Shown: in pieces, positions 1 through 12,044 of the stretch
Position numbering within the stretch: position 1 is the stretch's first letter
Layout: each line of letters starts with the position of its first letter
Program-made: the position numbers and the translations under genes
DNA from: Gyromitra esculenta
Taxonomy: Eukaryota > Ascomycota > Pezizomycetes > Pezizales > Discinaceae
Length of the DNA: 64,000 nt
Assembly (NCBI GenBank): GCA_038503075.1
Contig: JBCAML010000016.1
Coordinates: 496,001-560,000, forward strand
Direction: 5' to 3'
Notes under the pieces: model-generated
What the model was told of the DNA's origin: nothing
What the model saw: the letters and a program-made list of their open reading frames with translations, nothing else
Database searches by the model: none

Positions 1-1
1 T

Positions 2-571
2 GGCGGCTTCCCGGGTGGACGTGGTGGACGCGGCGGACGCGGCGGACCTGGCGGTCGTGGCGGTCGTGGCAGCCGCGGCCGTGGCAGTGCCGATGCAGGA
101 GGAGGAGGAGGCCGTGGGCGTCGCGATGGTCCACAGTGGGACTTTCCTGATCCGCCAAAACTTTTCGAAACTCCCTTCACACCTGTGCCTATGACACTCG
201 AAACCCTCGCTCCTGAGATCCCAGCCACGGTGCTCACAAGTCAAGGTATTTCTGCGATGTTGAGGCGTGCGGTGCCGACAGGTGGCGCAGGGCCAATTGG
301 TGAAGACACAAGGAGGTGGGGTGTGCGCAATTGGAATAATCACGATGAGCGAAGGGAGAAAGCGCTAAAAAGTGTTGTTGAGGGGGTGTATAAGGACCCG
401 ACTGGTGGCGCAGAGGGATTTGCCGGAGACTTGCATAGATTGGTGATGGTCAATGGGAGTTATACCGATAAAGCAAAGGGGAAGTTGGTAGGGGAGCTAT
501 CAGGGAGATTAGAAGGATTTATGCTGCCCAAGATGGAGGCGAAACCAAGCATTGAAGGGCCACGGGCCTAG
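2..571 (+). CDS. RG-rich protein, C-terminal part (5' end outside window)
   Basis: The frame is open from the left edge to a TAG at 569-571, giving about 189 visible residues, so the start lies outside. The first ~45 residues are a low-complexity Gly/Arg tract (GGRGGRGG-type and RGR repeats), typical of RNA-binding or arginine-methylated proteins. An acidic/aromatic linker (PQWDFPDPP) follows, then a ~120-residue region predicted mostly helical and rich in charged residues. I do not recognise the family. The RG tract suggests nucleic acid contact or a nucleolar/mitochondrial RNA role, which is inference only. It is followed by nearly 2 kb without a convincing gene. Confidence 0.6.
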   Translation, partial: GGFPGGRGGRGGRGGPGGRGGRGSRGRGSADAGGGGGRGRRDGPQWDFPDPPKLFETPFTPVPMTLETLAPEIPATVLTSQGISAMLRRAVPTGGAGPIGEDTRRWGVRNWNNHDERREKALKSVVEGVYKDPTGGAEGFAGDLHRLVMVNGSYTDKAKGKLVGELSGRLEGFMLPKMEAKPSIEGPRA

Positions 572-2569
572 AGCTTTTAGGGATCTTAGGATTTCACTCG
601 AGGGATAGTAAATATGCTGCCTTCTATGTATTATTACACTTTTCGCTACTTTTCTACGCGGTGGGGAAAAATAGAAAAAAGATGTGGAAGTGGATTTGAG
701 TTGGGTTACAGAGTTTAGGATGCGGGATGGGATTGTGGAAGATGGCTTATTTGAAGATTCACGCCCTCGATACGAGGGAAGAGATATCACGAGTGACGAA
801 CCATGACTCAATCTGAAACATTCCCGTCGAAGAGGATTAGTTATGGGAGAAACGTAGATGTGATTCGTATTTTATTCCCTCGAGTCCCTATGAGCCTGTA
901 TACATAGAGAAATTTCTATATCGCTACCAACCACGACTATTCCCGGAGAAATCGATAACTACAAGTGGCTAAACAATCCTATCAGTAGTCCCGTTATAGT
1001 CTTCATCTCTCCTTGCGAAACAGGCAAGGTATACTAGACAGCGAACTGTGGCCTGTGGAGAAATTAATTCACAGTGAATCTAGAGACTGCGCCGCATGAT
1101 GTAAAGTTGGCGGTATCAGCGATACAGTACTCTAGGGCAGACGAAACTCACAACAGTTTCCCCCTTTGAGGTTTAAATGACGTAGCGATCTGTAAGAATC
1201 TAGGTACTGAGGTTCTTAGCCATAACTTTGCATGACCGATTTCGTTATTAGCTCTGCATGATTCATCTCGTGGTTGTCACCAGCCAAGACCTTCCCTCAA
1301 CCTTGACGTGGTCCAAGAAAAAAAAAAAAACATCTACAGCAAATCCCACCCTCGAGAACCATTGTTCCCGGGGATCTTTTTTTAAAGCTGCTTACCAAGT
1401 GACTGGAATACGGTTAAGATAAACTTTCGCATACATCACATCACGATGACTGGAGGTTGAAACAAGATACTTGTAAAGTACATGTATCGTTGGATTGTTC
1501 GCCAAGAGATTGGTTTCGGTCTTGGCGGCTGTTTGTCGTCGCCCACGAGTCTGATCAGGATGGTCTGACTACTGTATCTAGGGATTGAGCCCCCCCTTTG
1601 AAAGCGTTTAGTCAATGGTAGAGCTTCATACCCTGGAAGCTAGAAATGAAGACGTCTATTGGGAAAACGAAGGGCTCCGGGGAATATGCGGGTGAAGTAC
1701 TGATCGGATTTCGCTTGAGCTGATTTTTCAAAATTTCTTGTTCCTGCGTCTTGGATTTTTTTTTTTTAAGTGGTCCGTTTCTCTCCCGGGATATTTTCGT
1801 GCAGATATACATGTATTCTCGGCTGTGGGGTTTACGGGTGCTTCTAAAGCCTGTTTTGGTATCCCTAGAAGATAAAAGACAAAAGTTAAAGATGTTAGAA
1901 GGTAGTATTTCATGATAGACTTATGGTGTGTGCTTGTCCTCTGACTAGGATCAGCTGCGTATGTATCGGAATTAACTTGGTTATATGATTTTTCTTAATA
2001 ATATATATAGTAAAGGCCATAGCCTCCATAAATAAATGTGTCCATTAATGAGTTCAGGCCAACCGGAGGCAGAGGAGGATGCAGTATCTCAAGTTATAAC
2101 TTGTTCGGAGAATAAAATTCTAGTAATTATGAGACAAGTATTCGTCACTCTAGGATCTTTAAAACTTAATTCATTTATTCTTAACCGCAACTCAGAGCTC
2201 GGGGGAAAGGAACCGGAAACTCCGAAAAGCTAATGACAACGAACTTGAAGGTTCTTAGTATTCTCTTGTGAGTGTCAAAAGGCGCCATACGAGATCACTC
2301 GAGTCTAGTTACGACCTAAAACACAAGCGTAGCAGGCTACGGAAGTATAGTCCGGGGAAGCGGGGATATTATTTGGAACGAAGCTCGCAATATCGATGAT
2401 AGGTAGCTTAAGTTTAAGCCCTTAGAGGGGAGGGAGCCGGGTAATTACTTTTCGGTGATATCACCGACATGCAGCCAACGCTATAATCCATCTAGCATTG
2501 ACGCTTGAGTATGTATGTAGGTGGTAGGAGAGTTGACCGATTTCCCAACTAAAATCTACCGTACCCACG
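572..2569. other. intergenic, no supported gene
   Basis: Only short open frames without codon structure or family resemblance occur here. The tract is AT-rich and contains A and T homopolymers near 1320 and 1758. Two copies of the palindrome TACATGTA lie at 1479-1486 and 1808-1815 (see findings). Confidence 0.6.
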
Positions 2570-3154
2570 ATGCAAGCATACTTCTTTAGAACCGCCCACA
2601 GGATTGCCAGATGCCACAACATGAGCACTTCGCCTATCCATCCAACTCAGCGCTACAAGCTGATATTCTACACTCCTCCAGCTGCTCTTGAAGCTATCAA
2701 AACAGCCATATTTGCAACCGGGGCCGGAACCCATCCTGGCAGTATGTACTCACACTGCAGTTTCGAAAGTCGAGGCGTGGGGCAGTTCCTACCGATTGCA
2801 GAGCGGGGTGCAAACCCGACGGTTGGGCAAAAGCGAGAGGATGGAAGTGGAGAGTTCAGGTTGGAGAGGGTTGAAGAAGTCAGATGTGAGATTATGTGTG
2901 TTGGGAGGGACGTTGTAGGCGAAGCAGTTAAAGCCCTTAAAATGTGAGTTTTTAATGCTTTTCGGAGGGATTTCTATTATCTCAAGAGACGATGCGGGAG
3001 ATGCTCCGTGTGGCTTGTTGATTCTATCGGAGTTGGGGAGGTGGAATAACTTGAGTGCTCATATGACGCCTGGAATATTCGGTCTCTGTTATTTAGGGAA
3101 CATCCGTATGAAGCGCCGGCGTATGAGATATACCGAATGCAGGATGGGTTTTAA
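2570..3154 (+). CDS. NIF3-like / YqfO-type domain protein
   Basis: Two exons, 2570-2943 and 3097-3154. The intron 2944-3096 has GTGAGT and TTTAG ends, and the join gives 143 residues. The core matches the short fungal NIF3 family (the PII-like insert domain of NIF3/YqfO standing alone): YKLIFYTPP near the start, GTHPGSMYSHCSF in the middle, and a C-terminal HPYEAPAYEIYRMQDGF supplied by exon 2. The HPYE-PAYE tail is the family signature and validates the intron. The family is conserved; its biochemical role is unknown, though full-length NIF3 proteins bind metal. Translation may start at 2570 or at the second Met at 2621. The extra 17 residues are basic and could be a mitochondrial leader. 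Confidence 0.85.
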
Positions 3155-5108
3155 ATGTCGTGGATGTTACTGGAGAAAGAAGCCTTTGATCCAAACGAGG
3201 ATCTACCCCTTTCTCTTCTGCACGAGCTAAAAATGGCTGGCGTCCACTCTTTTTGGTTGCATTTTTCGGAAAGAGAGAGATTGAGCGAGATTCGAAAGCT
3301 TGATTATTCGCAAAGAAATGATCATGCGCGGTTATTTGCAGACAGCGACTTGATTTATCTACGGCATTGGTATCCCAAAAAGAGATGGATGGATCGTGCA
3401 TAATCGAGACCATTCGTGTGGGCTGGCCCCCGTGAGCGCAATTATATTTCCTAGTATTGAATATCCGGCCTGCCCTGCCTACTTCATAGATCCACGTGGT
3501 TTCGACCAGTAGATCTCCGAAGAGAAACCAGCTCCAGTTTCTGGTGTCCAGAGAGCATGGTTGCTTCGAGGCTATGTCGTGAACATACCACCGAAGCCGC
3601 CGCCCCGCATATCCTGCCCCACCCAAATCGCGCAGCAAGCTGGGGACTGCTGCCCAAATCGGTAGAGAGGTATTTGCGGTACCTTATAGCCGGAAATTTT
3701 GAGGCGTGGTCCTGCCATTGTAACTTGTTAGTTAGAACCAAGAGCTATTTTTCCATCGCGCTGCCGAGTAGATTGCGCGTCTCCAACGCAGCTGCTGGGG
3801 TTCCAACTGATAGCAACAGAGTAAGCTGAAAGCGATATTAGAGTTATCTTGAGCTCGGACGTTTTTTTCGGATGGCTGTCGCGTGGTAGCTATCCGGTCT
3901 CCATGACACTTGGCGCGTTGCAGCTGTTTGCCCCACCATCAAAGGAGCAAGCCCACAGAAATGTTTCTTGGACTCTCTGCCATCTGAGGATGGATGAATC
4001 CTCGACGATCGCTGTGCACTTGAGATGATCAGTAGAGTAGTGGGGTGGGTATCTTGGCAACCCCATCTTGAGTATGCGCCTCTGGCTGCCATCTCACCGA
4101 CAGAAAGCCGCAAATTGGTACGCTTGCCATTTTGCGTAATCACGGTAGATATGTAGCTTCAAATGAGATCTAAGACAGTGAAGCTCAACTGCTCCGATCT
4201 AAACGCCGGTACCAACGCCTGAGAAAGGCAGGTATGTACATACCGCTAGGAATATTTTCCTGTCTCTGTTCTCAGTTGCTGCGGAGATCAACATCTCGAA
4301 ACAAGGGTCCCATAAGGCAGTTGACCCCAGGTTTCCCTCTTCCCTCTGCTCTCCGAGGGATGGGGTTGTGCAGATGCTGCAGACTGGCTTGACGGATAAC
4401 GGAAGGTCCGAGCGCGCGCATTTCGCTTGCGCTTGCAAAGCAGACGATCGCTAATCGAACCGCTGGGGCGCAGAGCGCCCGTGCGACCCTAACCGAAAAC
4501 TCCCTGCCAAATGCGGGGTTGTTCCGGGGGGCAGCAGGAGGGTGTTCTGGGCCTCGAGACAAATGAGACAACAGCAGGCGAATCAGCGTCTGCTCCCAGC
4601 TCTGGCTCGACGCTCATTGGCACACAGCCGTCCAATAGAACGCCCATATGGCCGCTATCATTTCCATTCTGCCCAGCCAAGATTTCTTATTGGTGGCGAT
4701 CGTTTTCGTGACGCCGGCGTACGTCATGGTCCAGCACTAAGTGATATCTCCAACTTTCTCACCCCTACGCTTCCCATTGCAAGTGAGAAAGGTGTCTCAC
4801 CAACAGCTGTTGGTATGAATGTTAATTTTTGTGGTTGCGTGCACTGCCGCGAGCTCACATGAGGGGCGCCTTCAGTGTGTCATGGCGATTTCTTTGTCCG
4901 ATTCCTATGCTCCACGGATGATCGCTAGACGGGATCAAGGAAAATTGTCTTGTCATTTGCCTGCAAGGCCGTGATATAAAATCTCCTACTTCCCCTCCTG
5001 TAACTAGAGAATTCAAAGAAATCACCATCTTACCCTAAAACCTCTAAACCTAAAACAATCTACTACCCCCACCTGGCCGCATTACGATAATAATTATACC
5101 AGCCCATC
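3155..5108. other. intergenic, no supported gene
   Basis: About 1.95 kb. Overlapping frames exist on both strands (for example 3093-3638 minus and 4542-4862 plus), but none shows a domain, consistent composition or splice structure. The last ~130 bases before 5109 are pyrimidine-rich and look like a fungal core promoter or 5' leader. Confidence 0.5.
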
Positions 5109-5583
5109 ATGACTTCCCCTGAGACCAGAACTCCAGCATTCGACATGAACGCTGAGCCTAGACAACGCCGTGGCTCAATGATCGATGAGCATGATATTGC
5201 AGAGCCATTTGCGCGAGATGGTCGCCGTGGAAGCAATGGTAGTGATATCGACCCAGCGCCATTGGAGAAGAGAGATCGAAGAATGTATGAATCTATAATA
5301 TCAATATTACCAACTGTTAAGTTTAAGCACTAGTTTCTAACCAAATTTATAGGAGCAAAGAATGGGACGCATCGAAGGTTCCCCCCTCGAAGTTCCAGAG
5401 AGCTGAAGGCTCCGTATGTTCCTCTTAACCCCCTGCTCTCTCGAGTAGTTGAATAGGCCAGCAATGACTCATTAGTCCGTTTTTCAGATCTTCGCTACAC
5501 CGTCTTCTCGCGACGGCCACGTTGCCCAAAACAAGATCCATGGCTTCAAAGAAAAAGTTAAGGAACTTGCCGGAAAGAAATAA
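5109..5583 (+). CDS. small conserved fungal protein with SRDGHV motif
   Basis: Three exons: 5109-5284, 5353-5413 and 5488-5583. Donors are GTATGA and GTATGT and both acceptors fit; phases close to 110 residues. The N-terminal half is polar and disordered with RRGS and RRGSNGS sites that look like basophilic-kinase targets. The C-terminal half carries the pattern EWDASKVPPSKFQ, then EGSIFATPSSRDGHV and a Lys-rich end. I recall this tail as a conserved arrangement in short uncharacterised ascomycete proteins, but I cannot attach a function. It is convergent with RTP1 on the other strand. Confidence 0.75.
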
Positions 5584-6155
5584 AGTACCATAGGTACCTT
5601 CGACTACGAGGCAGGGCTTTTTTTTTTCTTTATAACCAAAATTCGAACAATAATGCCCCCGTTCTCAGTCAACCCATCTTAGCTGGAAGGAAGAAAGATA
5701 AAGACCCCAGCAAAGAGGTTAAAGGAAATGGTTTTCGTTAATTGGCTTGTCGTTGATCAAATCATGGTCGGAGTTGTCGATTTTTCATGGATTTTGTTTT
5801 TTCAGGTTTCGCTTTTCTATTGTGTTTTTAGTTTCCCTCCCCCCCCCCTTATGTCTGCGAATTATATTTGAATTTTTTTTTTCCTATTAGCTTTCGTCCC
5901 CCCGTATTGATAACTTTGAGGTTTTCAAAAATAACCACTGGTGTTTCTTTCTGATATCTGACTTGTCATTTCGCTTTACGAAACGGTTTTCTATTTTTGT
6001 TCGGTGGGGGAGTGTTTCCTCCTTATGTATACTACAGTAACGATCAATCCGTCGTAATGACGTAAATTTCGACCGTCAAAATCACAGAACTTATATTCTC
6101 CAAATAGTCGCGAAATCCAAGGTTAAAACTTGTCGTGAAAAAGGCTATAAAACAT
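5584..6155. other. convergent 3' region
   Basis: Between two converging genes. It is T-rich with several poly-T and poly-C runs (near 5621, 5840 and 5871), consistent with 3' UTRs and polyadenylation signals of both neighbours. No gene is seen. Confidence 0.5.
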
Positions 6156-9100
6156 TCAACCCCCCAGACCTACATCCCTAATTTCCACAATCCTCCCCAT
6201 CTCACCTATACCACTACCACCGCCCTCGCCGCTACCACTTCCACCACCAAGCATCCACCGTTCCACGACAGCTTCCAGATTCTCCCCAACAACCCCAGCT
6301 TGCTCTCTCACAAGTCCATCATTATCACTGATCCTAACATAGCCTAGTACTCTCCTGATCTCTCCAACTCTCCCTCTCACAACATCCCAAACTGCAACCT
6401 TCCACGCACTCGGGTCTTCCATCTCATCGTCGTTCAGCCCGACAAGAGATTTCAGAACGCTACCTATACACACAACTGCTGCCCTACGAAGAATTGCCTT
6501 CTCGGTCGTGGTCTCAAGAATCAGGATCGAGAGTGAGGTTGAGAGTGATTCCGTTAATATACGCGGACTGAGACCGGAAGCATTAGTTTCGATGGCGGCA
6601 CCGAGGATCGAGAGGGCGGAGGTACGAATTCGGAGATCTTCGGTGGAATTTTTAGGGTGCCAGCCTTTAATAATCCGAGCCTTATGTGCCCGTTCGGCCT
6701 TATTCTTCTCCTGAATTTCAGGGTCGTTGTTCATGTCGTCGTCTCCTTCCTCATCCTCGGAACCACTGTCCCAATCCTCCCCTCTATCGCCTTCGCTAGG
6801 CTCCCGTACTCGTCGTCGGGATATGATCCCTAACATACCCTGTCCGATTACCTCTGCTGTCTCTCCGACTAGCGCACCTCCAAGTCTCTGAACCGTCACC
6901 AGCAACGCCTCTCCGATTCGCAGCCTCTCATCTAGCCCTAGCCTCCCCCCTCGCGCACCTTCCTCCTGTAGCGCAAGTACGTCGATGTCGTCGACATAGC
7001 TTTCCACTAGCATGTTCGTTACCGTCTTACTATGTCGTTCAGTCAATGCGCTGAGACACTTCACGACATTCAAGTAAACGAAACTGTCACCATCCTTCAG
7101 CATCCCAATCAGGAGTCTCACAGTCCCTACAACATCTACCACTGCTGCTCGGGATAGTATCAACTCCCGTAAAAGGTGTAGGCCATGGGCACGTACGGGG
7201 ATCAATGGGTCTCGGAGGTAGGATAATGCCAGTACGTAAGATGCCTTCTGCTCTTCTGCTAGCGAAGAGATAGGGGAAGAAGTAGCCATAGGTTCATGAA
7301 GCGACAGGAGGGATGCAATATTGACCGCCAGGGAAGAGAGGTCCTCGTCAATACCAGATGAAGTAGAGAGATACCTCAACGGAGGATGAAGCGTTTGTAT
7401 CAATCTCTCATCCTCCTCCGTCAACTTCGTCCCCGGCTGCGAGACTAGCACAGAGAGTAACGACAACGCCATCATAACAGTTTCATTCCGCTCCGTTTCT
7501 TCATCTTGCTCCTCCTCCTCTTCATCTCCTCTCTGTTGTATCCTCGGCATCGAGACACCTTGAACAATCTTTCCAAGCCCCCCCATTGTCGGATTTACGA
7601 CCTGCTCTCCCTGTTTCTTTAGACCCTCCCGATAATCCACATATTCCGCTAACACTTCACCCACGATCTGTAGCGTTTGCGTCGGCGCCTTCGCTAGCAC
7701 TTCTGAGTGCCGCGATAACATCTCTTGCAGGACCTTCAATGTCGTAAACATACCCACAGGATCCCCCTCCTCTTCATCATTACGGCGCTTCAGCCACATC
7801 CGCAATATAGACAAGAAGAACATATTCAGTGCATCCTCCGGCACTTCATCCAGCAATGCGAGGAAATCCTCAACACGAGCTTCGATCGCATCCATGTCCA
7901 GTCTTCCGCTCCCGGGAGACCGGTGGCGGATTTCGATGCCGCCTTCTGCGCCCGGACCAAATTCCCATGTAGGGCCGCCTGTGAAGAGGAGGCCGCGTTG
8001 TAGCTTGGAGAGAACGTTTTCGTTACCAGTGGCGACAGAAGTTTTTAGGTAGCTTTTTAGGAGGGACGAGGCGCGGGTATGCCAGGTGCTGCGGGATGTT
8101 TGTTTAGCGTATGAGGTGAGTGTCCAGAGTGGAAGGAGAAGGGGTGAGAGGAGGCGCTGAGGGACGGAGGGTGATGGATGGGAGGACAGGAGGGTGGAAA
8201 GGCGGTGGAGGGTTTTAGAGAGGTCTTGTTCGGATACAAGAGGCAAGACTTCTTGCGCGTTATCGGCGATTTCAGATCCGAGTGAGGGGTTGTGATTGGA
8301 TATTTCCTGGATAAGGGAGTTTCTTGGCGCAGGAGGGGGGGTGTCTTCGAATGCTAGCAGTGCTGAAGAAGCTTTTCGTTCGTCTTTGTCTATTGGTTTG
8401 ACGGTCGTTTTTTCATTCTCTAGCCGTGTGGGGTCTAGTTCTGATATAATAGGTTTCACGATTTCCCTCTCGACCATTGCTTCTACCTTTCCTTTTTTCC
8501 CTAGCAATTCGGAGATCATGAATCCTGCTGCTCTCGCCAGCCCCGCATCATTCCCATCGAGACATTCTAGTAGCTGCGGACAGATTTTTGCGAAGTATTC
8601 CTCTGGCGTTATAGAAGTTGGTACCGCGTAAATGATGCGGGATGCATTGGTAAGTGCATCGACAGACAAGGCGGGATCGGGAACTGTAGATAAGAACAGT
8701 TGGAGTATGTGCCGGATAGCGTTGGGGCGGAGAGGGAGCGTTGAAAGCGTAGAAGTGAGGAGTTTTCGGAAAGAGAATGGGGTGAGTGGATGCAAGAGTG
8801 ACAGAAGCAAGGGGAGTAGAGCTGGCGTGGGTGTACTAGAGTTAATTAGTCGAGTGATACATCATGAAGCACAACGCCATCGGAATTCGAAAATAAACCA
8901 TCTTAAAACTCCTGCAAAACTCGCTCGTAACCACGAGTTGGAAGCATAAAGTGCGCGAAAGAAGCCAGAGATGTGGATATAACAATAGGAGTTCGTACCT
9001 CTCTATTAGATTGTCCCATACCCCCTTCCACTCCGCTGCTCCTACCCCGTCTTCCATAAAGGCAAGCTCTCCACACCCCGCCAACAAATCCACTAAACAT

Positions 9101-9658
9101 CTCTCCCTTACTGTCCTTCCCACCCCGTCACTGCTCTCCTTTATAATCCCAATTAACCCACCCACAACCTCCTCTAGCAGCCCTACGTCTCTATTCTCCT
9201 CGATATCTTGTACTCTCCCCTGCCTCCTTGCTGCTGCCGTGGCAGGCAACACAAAATTCCTAGCCCTACGTTCAAGTGGAATTCCAACACCATGGGAGAG
9301 TGATGGATAGACCCCCTCGAGTACCAGGAGGTCTAGGAGACAGGCTACAGTGCGCGCGTCAGTTGCGTTTACAAGCTTCTCAGCTGTCCGTGACTGAGAG
9401 GAGGCAGTAGCGTGAATGGATTTCAGCAGAGAGAGAGCATGACAGATCACGGCCTGAGTGAGAGGTTTTGTGTCTGTTGAAGACGGAGGCGAGGGCAGAG
9501 ACGAGGAGAGGCGTTGGATCAGAGATGCGTTGCGAAGGGAGAGGAGCTGGGCTAATGGTATTTGTAAGCAGTTATTAGAGAAAATGGAAGTAGAACAGGG
9601 TACTTCGGTCCAATACGGGCGTGAGAAACTTGTTTGCTTCCGCTATTGCTGTAGCCAT
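6156..9658 (-). CDS. rtp1: RNA polymerase II assembly factor RTP1 (TANGO6-like)
   Basis: Three exons on the minus strand: 9658-9604, 9551-8999 and 8835-6156. Introns are 9552-9603 (52 nt) and 8836-8998 (163 nt); the product is 1095 residues. The protein is a long alpha-helical (HEAT/ARM-like) repeat chain. In its last third it has the conserved block AHGLHLLRELILSR, then LKDGDSFVYLNVVKCLSALT, which is the RTP1 C-terminal domain 1. A second helical block (RTSALSILGAAIE) matches RTP1 C-terminal domain 2. In yeast, Rtp1 escorts assembled RNA polymerase II into the nucleus with R2TP and nuclear-pore contacts. An acidic linker (DSGSEDEEGDDD) separates the two conserved blocks. The N-terminal start MATAIAEANKFL was chosen because it splices in phase into the long frame. 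Confidence 0.85.
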
Positions 9659-9817
9659 GATAACCTCGGTTTATAAATGGAGGTTGAAGACTCGAAGTGC
9701 TCTAGGTGTTCCCGACCTGGATGCCGTGGTTCGACAGCTTACCCGGTCGCCGGAACAACAATTTTCCGGCACCAAGACCCTGCAGGCCCTTCCCCACGGT
9801 TTTGCGCGACCTCACCA

Positions 9818-10744
9818 ATGATCAATCTGTATGCAACTATGTTCCGACCAACGGCTGCACGTTTTCTCACTTCCAGGTTACGTCTCTTCACCCGGCCCAC
9901 CCTTCCGCGGTAATCCCCCATCTCAATTCCTCTTCAATTCCCGTCACTAATTAAACAAGCAATCACAGGGTACAGTTCCACCCCGCCATATGCACCACAC
10001 TCGCAGTCAAAACTTTTTCCTCCACCACCCCTACCTTCAAAAAAGCGTCGAAACCCGCAAAGGGTGACCACCACCATGTCCCCTCTAATGAAACTCCTGC
10101 GCCCGCTGCTAGAGGTTTTGATTTCGACGAGCATTTCGCGGCGCTGGAGGCAGAGATAGCGAAAATAATCGAAAAGTTGAAAGACGACCTCTCCAAGCTC
10201 CGAACAGGCCGAGCAGACCCAAGCCAATTTGAATCGCTCCCAGTGACGATGGATAAGGCGACCGGTGAAACCGCGTTGCTGAGAGATATTGCACATGTCG
10301 TCGCCAAAGGCAGGAATATTAACGTTGGCGTCTATGAAGCGGTCGTATGATTCTCGCCTAAACCTCATACAGGAAGGAAGAACTGACGACCGGATTTTTT
10401 TATAGAATATCAAAAAGATCTATCATGCGCTTCAGAGGGCCGATATCAATATTACACCTGTCACGGACTCAAAAAACCCGAATAATATAGTGATGCCGCT
10501 TCCGCCGCCTACCAAGGAGTCCCGTATGGCTGTTGTTGACTCTGCAGTCAAAATCGGAGAAAAGATGAATAATGCGCTGAGGAACGCGAGACAGGGGAGC
10601 CACAAGAAGATTAAGAGCTTTAAGTCTATGAGGTCGGACGATGTGAGGAAGGCGGATAAGCAGTTGGAGAAGATTATGGAGAAGGCGGGAGCAGAGGCAA
10701 AGAGGGTTATAGAGAGCGCAAAGAAAGCTATCTTGGAGAGCTAA
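9818..10744 (+). CDS. rrf1: mitochondrial ribosome recycling factor
   Basis: Three exons: 9818-9909, 9969-10344 and 10406-10744, phases closing to 268 residues. A basic leader (FRPTAARFLTSRLRLFTRP) is a typical mitochondrial presequence. The RRF fold begins near residue 105 with HFAALEAEIAKIIEKLKDDL followed by SKLRTGRADPS, the hallmark RTGRA segment. It ends with PLPPPTKESR and the Arg/Lys-rich helix pair. RRF splits post-termination mitoribosomes together with EF-G2. The start may instead be the internal Met at 9839. The gene is divergent from RTP1 with 159 bases between start codons, so the two probably share a promoter. Confidence 0.92.
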
Positions 10745-11578
10745 TTAAAGTTTCTCCGTAGATGGTGGTGGTGATGATGGCGGTGAAAATATCATTTGCT
10801 TTATCGCCTTGTGTGGGCTGAACTCGGGCTGATATCTTTGGTTTTATTTATTTTATACTGTAAGACTCACACTAGGAAAATAAGGAGAAGAAAGGTTACA
10901 TATATTCAGGGATACCATTCCCTGAGATTCCGTGTATGTCAATTTCCTCCCAGTAACCCTGCTCGCAAGGAACCAAAGCAGAAAACCGACGAGTAGAAGA
11001 CTTCGCATTGATGTGCGACAAACTAAAACTCGCGAAAACCCAGTCTCGTACTGACCATATTCTCACCCTACGGTACGTAGTATGAATATGAAAACAACTT
11101 GAACAGAAATCCCGTCATCTCATTTGGTTAGTTTTATGTTGAAATTTCTCGTTCCATCTATATATACCCCCAAGCGCTAGCAATTTTTTCTCATCAACGA
11201 GGGTGGGGCTTGTGGCGATGGTTACAGACATTGTTCATAGAGCATCACTCGGTGCTGTTTGCGCTTTCTTCCATGTAATAGCCAACCCCTGCATCCTGCT
11301 CCCTCGCGCACGCTCGTGGGGTGCTTGATGGCGTGAGGTGCGAAACGGCACCGCTACATGTAGTTATCTGATGGAAAAGTTTCCCAGCCTCCCGAATTGA
11401 AACGCATAAATATCGCTGCTGAACCCTCTCCTCCTCTTCCTCTCCTCCACACCACAACCCCTCTTTTAATCGTTCATCATCCATCAATCTTTTATCTCCA
11501 TCACATCACAACCACTCCTTTCATCATCCATCATCCTTCTATCCACAAATTCCATCTAATACAATTGATATCTGCTCG
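10745..11578. other. intergenic with candidate promoter
   Basis: No gene is recognised. The 3' end of the tract has a TATA-like stretch near 11159-11166, a TACATGTA palindrome at 11355-11362 and a long pyrimidine-rich leader (about 11420-11530). These directly precede the ATG at 11579 that opens the intron-repeat locus. Confidence 0.45.
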
Positions 11579-11596
11579 ATGGCTCCAGTAGAACTA

Positions 11597-11712
11597 GTAT
11601 GTATCTCCCCCTCTCCTCTAAATATTGTATTCCCACTAAATCATGTCCGCCGACGTTGACGCTGCTCCTATGTCACTCCCTAGCTAACGTCGTGCGGACC
11701 TATACTTTCTAG
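11597..11712 (+). repeat. introner-like repeat, copy 1 (116 nt)
   Basis: Begins exactly with donor GTATGTATCTCC, contains the branch-like CTAAC and ends exactly with TTTCTAG. An internal arm GTCCGCCGACGTT pairs with AACGTCGTGCGGAC downstream (one bulge), giving a stem of about 13 bp. Similarity to copies 2 and 3 covers the whole element. Confidence 0.8.
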
Positions 11713-11767
11713 ATTACCGGCTCTAATTTCTTTTTTGGCTACTTTGACTGATCCTTTCTCTGCTATA

Positions 11768-11882
11768 GTATGTATCTCCCCTCCTGCTCCCAATCCTGTA
11801 TGCCCCCAGATCATGTCCGCCGGCGTTGACGCTGCCACTATGCCACTCCCTAGCTAACGTCGCGCGGACCTCTATTCTCTAG
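11768..11882 (+). repeat. introner-like repeat, copy 2 (115 nt)
   Basis: Same donor, branch site and CTCTAG end as copy 1. The stem arms are GTCCGCCGGCGTT and AACGTCGCGCGGAC. The A-to-G change in the left arm leaves a G-U wobble, and the C in the right arm falls at the bulge, so pairing is preserved. After the acceptor about 15 further bases (ATTACCGG-TCTA) still match copy 1. Confidence 0.8.
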
Positions 11883-11928
11883 ATTACCGGTTCTAGCACT
11901 TTCGTTGCTGTAGCCGCAACTAAAACCA

Positions 11929-12044
11929 GTATGTATCTCCTCTCCTACCCCTTATCCTGTATGCCCACTAAATCATGTCCGCCGACGTTGACGCTGCTCC
12001 TGTGCCATTCACTAGCTAACGTCGTGCGGGCCTCCATTCTCTAG
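11929..12044 (+). repeat. introner-like repeat, copy 3 (116 nt)
   Basis: Same architecture, GTATGTATCTCC to CTCTAG, with stem arms GTCCGCCGACGTT and AACGTCGTGCGGGC (one G-U pair). Sequence after the acceptor is unrelated to that following copies 1 and 2. Confidence 0.8.

Noticed and set aside
3093..3638. A 181-codon frame on the minus strand
   Set aside because: It overlaps the well-supported second exon of the NIF3-like gene on the other strand and has no recognisable feature.
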